In this document: positions 56,975-64,000 of the stretch, piece after piece
Position numbering within the stretch: position 1 is the stretch's first letter
Layout of the letters: every line of letters begins with the position of its first letter
DNA from: Xylogone sp. PMI_703
Taxonomy: Eukaryota; Ascomycota; Leotiomycetes
DNA length: 64,000 nt
Assembly (NCBI GenBank): GCA_021399445.1
Contig: JAJTUQ010000013.1
Span: 62,001 to 126,000 of the forward strand
Reading direction: 5' to 3'
Made by a program: the position numbers and the translations under genes
The notes under the pieces: model-generated
Seen by the model: the letters and a program-made list of their open reading frames with translations, nothing else
Databases searched by the model: none
What the model was told of the DNA's origin: nothing

Positions 56975-59900
56975 TTGTTAACAACAGTTCTTGAAAGTTT
57001 TATGTTGGATGGAAAAGTTCAAGAAGTGTATGTTAATAGTGACAGTAGTACAAAAGAGAGTAGTGAATTAAAGGAGGAAGTTTTTGAAAAAGGTAAAGTC
57101 TTTAAAAAAGAATCCGACAATAAAATGGTTAAATTACTTATAGTTGTTAAACTTGAAAAGTTTGAAGAAAAGTTGTTTGAATATCAAATGTTTAAATTTT
57201 AAATAATGTTATATATCTATTTTAATAAAGTAAAATTCAAAAACGAATTAGTAAAAGTTTTGTAAATAATATTTTATTTTAAAAAGATAATTTTCAAATG
57301 AATCAAACCCTTTTTTATTAACTTTTTAATTATAATAGAGGAAACTTTAGTATAAAAAGCGAATATAATGTATTTATTTGTATTATAAGTTAACTTTTGA
57401 ATTATTATAAATCAAATGTTTAAAAATGTAAAGAAAGAATAAAATGTAGTTTAAGTTGTAAAAAAATTAAAGTAAACAACATTAACTTTATTATATATTA
57501 TAAAGTTTCAACTTTTGACAGTTTATATTTTATAAAAAGATTATACTTTTAAAAAATAATACTACTTTAACTTGAAAGAAATAGTTAAAAATGAAATATC
57601 CTAGTTGAAAGAATGATTAGTTACTTTTGTAAATATAATTAATCATTTAGTCAAAATAAACAACTGGTTATTTGAAAGAAAGTAAGAAAAGAAGAAAATA
57701 CACATTTATCATATTTAAAGTAGTAAAAAGAAAGTATATAAAGAAGATAAAGAAAATGTTATAGATTAAGAAGTTAATAAAGTTTTTAAAAGTAAATTCT
57801 TAAAGAAAAAGTCACTTTTTAAAAAAGAAAGAGAGAAGTGTAAGAAAAACAACTTTTGTTATAAATGTAAATTGTTAAAGTATATAACTTTATTATATTA
57901 AAAGAATAAATCGAAAGGAGGAAAGAAGGAAGTTTATAAAGCAGAAATGTTAAAATAAGAAAAGAAGGAGAAAAAAGTCAACTTTACAAAAATAGCTTTA
58001 GTAAAATAGAATAATAAATTAAATATTATTGATATTTATTTAAAAGATTTTATTATTAATCTTTAAAAACTTACTCTTGATATAAAAGAAGAAATAATTA
58101 TAAAAAATCTATAAACAAGAGAAAGGCTATTTTTAAAAAGTTATTTATAAAATATTTAAGATATTAAAAGAGTTTAGATTATTATAAAAAGGGAAGAGTA
58201 ATAAATAAAGTTTTACTTTATAAATAAATAGTAAAAAGAGATAAACGCTTTAATAAAAGTATATTCTAAAAGAGTAAACTGTCTATTGTTAACTGAAATT
58301 AAAGTTTTCAATCAACTAATACTCTTTATATTACTAGAGATAAATATAGAATTAATCAAGAAGTATTGAATTGTATAAAAAGTGTTTAATGAAAATCTTG
58401 ATAAAATGTTATAAATTCAACAAGTTATTATTAACAAAATTTATAATAATAAATTTTTTTATAAAAACAAGAAGTTTTAATAAAAATATAAAATAGATAA
58501 ATTATACACTTTTAATAAAGAACAACTAAAAGAAAAGTTAAAGTATATTAAAGTTAATATAATACTTAAGAAGATTTTACCCGTTTAAAATATTATTATT
58601 AATAATAAAATAATTATAGTTTTATTCAATAGTGGAAGTATAGCCAACTTCATTTTATTTAATACAATCTTACAGTTAAAACTATTGACTAAAGTGAAGG
58701 AATAATTATATTTTATAACTATATTAAATGGAATTAAAGTTAATATAATGATAAAAGTCAAGACAAGACTTTTAATTATAAAGATAATAAAACAAATTTA
58801 TCAAGTAATTCTTGATGTTACCTATTTAAGAAATTATAAAATAGTTTTTAAAATGTTTTAATTTAAACAAGTGAACTTTAAAATTAATTAGACTATATTA
58901 AAAGTTATCAAATTCAAAAAAGAATTTATAAAATAGACTATATCGACATTTTATTCAAAATCAACATAAGTTAAAGTAATAAAAGTAGTTTTAAAGTTAT
59001 TTAAAGAATATAAAAAGTTTTAATGAGTTTTTACAAAATTTATAAATATTAATATACTATTCAAGTATCAATTTTAAAACTATAAAATATTTTTTATAAA
59101 GAGGGTAAAACTATTTTACAGACTAATATACAAAATAAGTAAAGAAGATTTTATAACATTTTAAAAAGAATTAAATTAACTTTTGAAAATAGGATATATT
59201 AAAAAATTAATGTTCTTAATCTAGAGTCTAGTATTGTATATTTTAAAAAAAGACGGGAAAAAACAACTTGTAATAGACTATAAAACAATTAACAACATTA
59301 TAATACTAGATTAATATTTACTATTTTTAGTCAATAAACTTTAAAATCGTTTTAAAAAAGTTAAAGTCTTTACAACATTTAATATATAAATCAATTATTA
59401 CCTTTTTAAAATAGTTATAAAAAAAGAATAAAAAATAGTATTTACTATTAAATATAAATTATATAAATAGTAAATAATACTTATAAAACTCATGAATGTA
59501 TTAATAATCAAGTAACAGTTTATAAATTATATTTTAACTTTATATCTAGACATTTTTATAATAGTCTATTTAAATAACATCTTAATATACTTCTAGAATA
59601 TGAAAGAATATATAGAATATATTAAAAAAGTACTAGTAATTCTTCAAGAATATGACTTGTATTACAAATTATAGAAATATTAATTTTATATAATTAAAGT
59701 ATAATTCTTAAAATATATTGTAATTATAAAAAGCTTTAAAATGGACTTAAGAAAAATTCAAATTATAGTTAAATAACTAGAGTTTACAATAGTTAAAGAA
59801 GTATAAGCATTTCTAGAATTATACAATTATTATTGAAAGTTTATGTATACCTATTTAACAAAAAAGGCTTTATTTATAAATTTTACTAAAAAAGATATAT

Positions 59901-61594
59901 TATTTGTCTTTAGATCAAAAGAACAAAAAGCTTTTATTAAAATCAAGAATAATTACTTTTTAAAATAGATTTTAATTATGTTTGATATAACACTTTTTAT
60001 ATATATAAAAACGGATGTTTTAAATAAAGCTTTAGAAGTAGTATTAAACCAGTTATAAATATTAAGAATTTGAAAATTAGTTGTGTTTTATTTTAGAAAA
60101 TTTATAATAGTTGAATTAAATTATAACATCTACAACAAAAAGTTTCTTGTTATTGTAAATACTTTTAAAACTTGAAGACACTACTTAACAAGAGTTTAAA
60201 AGGAAGTAAAGGTTTTATTAAACTATAAAAACTTTATAACTTTTAACATTGTTAAAACGTTTAACAGAAGACAAGTCTGTTAGGCGAAAGATTTTATAGA
60301 ATTCAATTTTCGAATTAAGTATATTGTAAAAATAAAGAATGTTAAGGTGGATACTTTAAGTAGGTGATTAAACTATACTGTAAGAAAAGAGTTAGTACTT
60401 AAAGCAATTTTTAAGAAAGACGAGAATAGTACTTTAGTCTTTAACTATCTAACAGCTTTAATAGTGGAATAGATTGAAAATATAAAATAGATCGAGAAAA
60501 TTTAAAAAGTTATGTAAAATGAAATTATATATAAAATAGCTTTATTTTTTACAGATAAAGAAAACTGGCAGGAGGTTGATGTTACGACCCAGGTTACCTG
60601 TAACATAGACTTGTACTGTATTATAGATTCGGGTACTTTGGGACTAGGAATTGGGAATCGCTAGTACGAACGAGCAACACGTACTGGCGATGCGATAGTA
60701 CTAACTCAACAATAGTACTAGGAATTAAATTGTGCAAGTTATTAGGTAGCACAATCCGGATGGTTGTACTATAGAAAAGATAGTACTAGCTTTTTGGAAG
60801 TACAAGCGTTTTGCTAGTACTACCAAATAGTTAACGTTAAGCGAACCTTGGGATCACGTAAGCGGATCATGAACGATCCTACTGATCCGTCTAGATTCCC
60901 GATCATTGGGATCAGGACTGATCAGAAGGATCAAGAAACTTTCCTTCTATATAAGTAGATAGTTAACCATAGATAGGAGCCGTGTGCTCAATTCAATTGA
61001 TTTACAGCATACCTGCATTTCAGTAACTAAGGCCTACATTATTAAGTGAATTATCTGAACCCTCTATCTCCCCTAGTATATCTGAGTATACTGGGACCCC
61101 AAACCCCAACTGTTCGTAGGAACGTTACAGTTGAAAAAGAACTTAACCTGTAGTTTAAAGATGGAAGGTTATATATTCTAACTTTATTAGTCAAGAAATT
61201 CATAATATACATGTATAAATTACAATTATACAGTTATTTAAGATTTATAAAAGTAGTTGATAAAATAGATAGAAATTATTACATTTTTAAGATTTAAAAA
61301 CTTATTTGAAAAGTTTTTAAAACTTATAATAGATGTTATAAAGCAAAACTCAATAAATACTTATTATACAGACTATTAAAACTATTAGAAGTACTAAAAG
61401 AATTATGAAAATCAATATTTATAGACTTTATTATAAAATTACTTTTATTTAAAAGATTAAATGGAATTGTATACAACTCGATTATAGTTATTATAGATAG
61501 ATTTATCAAAATGGAATACTTTATTTTATATAAAAAATTTTATACTATTAAAGAAATGATAAAATTTATTATTTAACATATTATTTCTAGTTAT
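56975..61594 (+). pseudogene. Gypsy gag-pol remains
   Basis: Readable traces in order: a gag piece with one open frame at 56975-57202; a zinc-knuckle-like 'CYKCK' segment near 57860; a protease trace 'VLFNSGSIANFI' near 58620. Reverse transcriptase follows with 'KDGKKQLVIDYKTINNI' near 59250 and 'YLNNILIYF' (from YxDD) near 59565, then 'FLELYNYYWKF' near 59815. RNase H ends with 'FIEFNFRIKYI' near 60300. Integrase resumes after the solo LTR at 61135 and reaches 'IDRFIKMEYFI' near 61495. Stops occur throughout. Confidence 0.8.
60580..61129 (+). repeat. Solo gypsy LTR inserted in pol, GTTGA target duplication
   Basis: 550 bp, TGTTACGACC..AACGTTACA, flanked by GTTGA (60575-60579 and 61130-61134). 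It is GC-balanced, unlike the element around it, so it arrived later than most of the AT drift or escaped it. A GATC-rich palindrome cluster lies at 60850-60945. Confidence 0.93.
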
Positions 61595-61824
61595 TGTTAG
61601 GAATTATGGGAGCAGAGCATACTGGCGCTCGGTAGCTATGCGATCGGAGTGGAACGACTAATAATCCGGTAAGAGAGTATTTAAGGGTGCAACCCCTTAA
61701 ATACTAGATAGAAGAATAAGCATACAATGTATAAGCCAATATAAGCCTATTCAACCCTACAATACGGTAGTGCCTAGTGAATCAACACTTCCATAATATG
61801 AGCCTAATCGTCATAATCTCAACA
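61595..61824 (+). repeat. Copia LTR, solo or recombined
   Basis: 230 bp and nearly identical to the LTR at 62129-62358. The 5-bp flanks are GTTAT and ATAAC, inverted rather than direct, so no normal target duplication is present. Confidence 0.88.
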
Positions 61825-62128
61825 ATAACTAATATAAAGATTATAAGTAAAAATAAGAGAAATAAAAAGTAAAGTCTTAAGAAAAAAAGTAAAAAGAAGT
61901 TTAATCTTACTTTTGAATAATATATAAAAAAAAAGAAAAACTTTTATTTTAAGTGTAAACAGGCTAAACATAAAGCTTTAAAGTATAATAATAAGAGTAA
62001 AAGAAAGTCTAAAAAAGTTCAAACTATTTTAATGTAACGTTCCTACTAGGGTATGGGGTTATCTATCACTCAAATGATAGATGAAGGTAAAGGGCAAGAG
62101 AATAGCTTCACAATCTCAGGATAGTTAC
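61825..62128 (+). other. Gag zinc-knuckle trace and LTR start between two copia LTRs
   Basis: An AT-rich stretch encodes a degraded zinc knuckle ('NFYFKCKQAKHKALK') near 61940. A fragment beginning TGTAACGTTCCTACTAGGG (about 62035) resembles the inverted end of the gypsy LTR family. Confidence 0.45.
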
Positions 62129-64000
62129 TGTTAGGAATTATGGGAGCAGAGCATACTGGCGCTCGGTAGTTATGCGATCGGAGTGGAACGACTAATAATC
62201 CGGTAAGAGAGTATTTAAGGGTGCAACCCCTTAAATACTAGATATAAGAATAAGCATACAATGTATAAGCCAATATAAGCCTATTCAACCCTACAATACG
62301 GTAGTGCCTAGTGAACCAACACTTCCATAATATGAGCATAACGATCATAATCTTCACAGGTTATGAGCCCGGACGCATGTTGAGGCGTCACTAGGAAGAA
62401 TAGCAGTTGGGACGTGTTCACCGTAAGTCTATCACCAAGGATAGCCAAAACACACGTTGCTGCACAAGTCTTTGTAGAAGAAAGAAGTCTGCAGAGCATC
62501 GGTTGAAACGCAGACCGATCGGTTCCAAGTCTTGAGACGGGTAGACGTGCGACGAATTGTCGGTCTACAGCAAGTACTTGAAGATCACGGCCCCTTAATC
62601 GGTATCGGGCACCTTGGCGTGATATTTACCTATTTACCTAAACCCAACAATCAATTATAGGTCTCTCTAACCTTGAGTTACGATACGACAGCTCAAAAGA
62701 CGACAAAATCTTCATCATCCTTACCTCACCGACATTTGAGAAAATGGACACCGATCACCTTGCACGCAAACGCCCTGCCGGCATACTTAACAGAGCAAAT
62801 TGGCAAGAATGGTTTAAACTGATGAGACTCTATTTCAAGGGAGAATCGCTAGAATTTGTGCTAAACAAGACAATCACAGAATACGCCTGGATTCAGAGAA
62901 CCCCATCATCGATCAATACCCCTGTTACACCAGCAAGCACGAAAACACCCGAGATCACTATTGAAGGTGTAGCAAAACAACTGGAGAGCTTGAAGGTGGA
63001 GGATGGACTACAAAGTGGATCAAAGGATGGCATATGGAATATTGAAAAGCAAGAGAAATATGAAGCCGCGTCTGCGAAGGTTTTATATATGATTTCAATC
63101 TGTATCGATGCCATGGACAATGAACTGATCCGCGACGAGTCTGAAGCTCAACTGGCATGGACAAAGCTATACTCCAAGTATAGCAAGTTACTACCTCATG
63201 CTGCTCGAAGTGAAATGGCTCAACTCACCTCATTCAAGTTAGAGCAGGGCATGACAATCGAAGAGGGATGGATCCGAGTACAAGAGTTGAGGAGGAGAGT
63301 TGTGAAGGCAACCCCTGAACTCAAGGATGGCTTTAGCACAAAGCAAATATTCGAATTCTTTCTTGCAGGACTCCCAGAGGAATACTCGACAGTTACAACT
63401 GTGATCGACGCACAACCGACACTTGAAATCGTGGACAAGATCGATATCCTCCAAAGACACGAAGAAAAGGTCACCAACTCAACAGCCCTCGCTGCTAGAG
63501 ACAAGAGAGCACGAAGATCACAAGATAAAGGGAGCAGAAGCTCAAGTCGACGGAGCGGACATGAAAGCAGCTCGCCCGACCGAAAGGACGTTAAATGCTA
63601 TTTGTGTGACGGAAACCACTCCATCAAATATTGTAAACTCAGGCGTGATGCGAGAAAATATGTTCTTGGTCTCAAATCCAAGGATAACAAATCACGACAC
63701 TCTCCAAAGGCAATAAGAGATGACGAGCGCAAGAGTCACCGCAAAAGCAACAAGTCCAAACGTCATGCCCATGGTCACATGGCCGGTCACTCCTCCGAGT
63801 CTAATTCGACGTCGGAGACGGAGTCAAGTTTTGATGACTCATCCGAGGAGGAGGACGAAGTTGCAGGAGTTTCAAAGGAAGCAATGCGTATGGTTAAACC
63901 TTCCGTCTGGATTGCAGACACAGGCGCTTCTTCTCACATGACTGACAACCCCCAGCTCTTTAAACAACCGATGGTCGATATTAGACGTCGTGGAATAAAG
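62129..64000 (+). mobile_element. Copia LTR retrotransposon, 5' part, runs off window
   Basis: 5' LTR 62129-62358 is followed at once by GGTTATGAGCCCGG (62359-62372), the primer-binding site. An open gag-pol frame starts at 62744. The sequence is GC-balanced and shows no RIP-like stops. Confidence 0.92.
62744..64000 (+). CDS. Copia Gag-Pol polyprotein, N-terminal part, intact
   Basis: Open for 419 codons to the window edge. The Gag region begins MDTDHLARKRPAG with 'NWQEWFKLMRLYFKG' and 'LTSFKLEQGMTIEEGWIRV', typical of the UBN2/retrotran_gag family. The CCHC zinc knuckle is 'CYLCDGNHSIKYC' near residue 287, in a basic, Ser/Arg-rich region, followed by a Ser/Glu-rich linker. The protease active site 'WIADTGASSHMTDN' is near residue 390. 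Integrase, reverse transcriptase and RNase H would follow outside the window. With no stop in 1.26 kb and nearly identical LTR copies nearby, this family has moved recently. Confidence 0.9.
   Translation, partial: MDTDHLARKRPAGILNRANWQEWFKLMRLYFKGESLEFVLNKTITEYAWIQRTPSSINTPVTPASTKTPEITIEGVAKQLESLKVEDGLQSGSKDGIWNIEKQEKYEAASAKVLYMISICIDAMDNELIRDESEAQLAWTKLYSKYSKLLPHAARSEMAQLTSFKLEQGMTIEEGWIRVQELRRRVVKATPELKDGFSTKQIFEFFLAGLPEEYSTVTTVIDAQPTLEIVDKIDILQRHEEKVTNSTALAARDKRARRSQDKGSRSSSRRSGHESSSPDRKDVKCYLCDGNHSIKYCKLRRDARKYVLGLKSKDNKSRHSPKAIRDDERKSHRKSNKSKRHAHGHMAGHSSESNSTSETESSFDDSSEEEDEVAGVSKEAMRMVKPSVWIADTGASSHMTDNPQLFKQPMVDIRRRGIK

Larger units (their letters stand above)
55501..61594 (+). mobile_element. 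Gypsy LTR retrotransposon, heavily AT-mutated, 3'-truncated
   Basis: 5' LTR at 55501-56033, then gag and pol in the gypsy order (protease, reverse transcriptase, RNase H, integrase). The interior is interrupted by a solo LTR (60580-61129) and cut at 61594 by a copia LTR. Nearly every codon position has drifted to A or T, as expected of old RIP. Confidence 0.85.

Overview
The window is nuclear DNA of a filamentous ascomycete (Pezizomycotina; a leotiomycete-like plant-associated fungus is a guess). The evidence is short GT..AG introns with CTAAT-type branch sites, fungal carbohydrate-active enzymes, a PDR-type ABC transporter, Fot/pogo and hAT transposons, and long AT-rich tracts with transition-type decay that look like repeat-induced point mutation (RIP). 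No rRNA, tRNA or CRISPR array was seen.

Layout. 1-8.9 kb: a hemicellulose group with a partial GH43 gene (minus strand), a broken GH30 fragment and an intact GH67 alpha-glucuronidase gene (aguA). A pogo transposon sitting inside a solo LTR separates them, and a 160-bp MITE follows aguA. 10-19.6 kb: a transposon nest. hAT-1 abuts a 5'-truncated pogo-B element; pogo-A is inserted in the terminal inverted repeat of pogo-B; an apparently intact hAT-2 is inserted in the pogo-A transposase gene with a perfect 8-bp target duplication. 20.3-22.2 kb: a broken OrsD/DUF3505-like gene and the 3' end of a copia element.

22.3-29.9 kb: three intact metabolic genes. They are an FAD-dependent amine-oxidase-like enzyme, a ThDP enzyme whose motifs match benzaldehyde lyase best, and a secreted bicupin of the quercetin 2,3-dioxygenase type. 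The last two are divergent and share a 1.6-kb intergenic region with a 9-bp inverted repeat and a tandem duplication. They could form a small aromatic or flavonoid catabolic or detoxification module, but no polyketide or peptide synthase is present here.

30-40.4 kb: a second pogo-B copy with 140-bp inverted repeats lies against a MULE transposase remnant. Then come the mitochondrial ribosomal protein mL46 gene (one frameshift), a PARN/CAF1-type ribonuclease gene (two 1-nt frameshifts) and a second, RIP-like-mutated pogo-A copy. 40.6-45 kb: an intact PDR ABC transporter of 1437 residues. 47-50.5 kb: a pseudogene of an ITC1/ACF1-type ISWI chromatin-remodelling subunit (WAC, DDT, WHIM).

51.5-64 kb: a retrotransposon graveyard. 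It holds inverted LTR pairs, solo LTRs with 5-bp target duplications, a GC-rich 30-bp minisatellite and a heavily AT-mutated gypsy element (55.5-61.6 kb) into which a much less mutated solo LTR has inserted. It ends in the 5' half of an intact-looking copia element running off the window. The window therefore alternates gene islands with layered transposon insertions, and several genes next to the transposons are broken.
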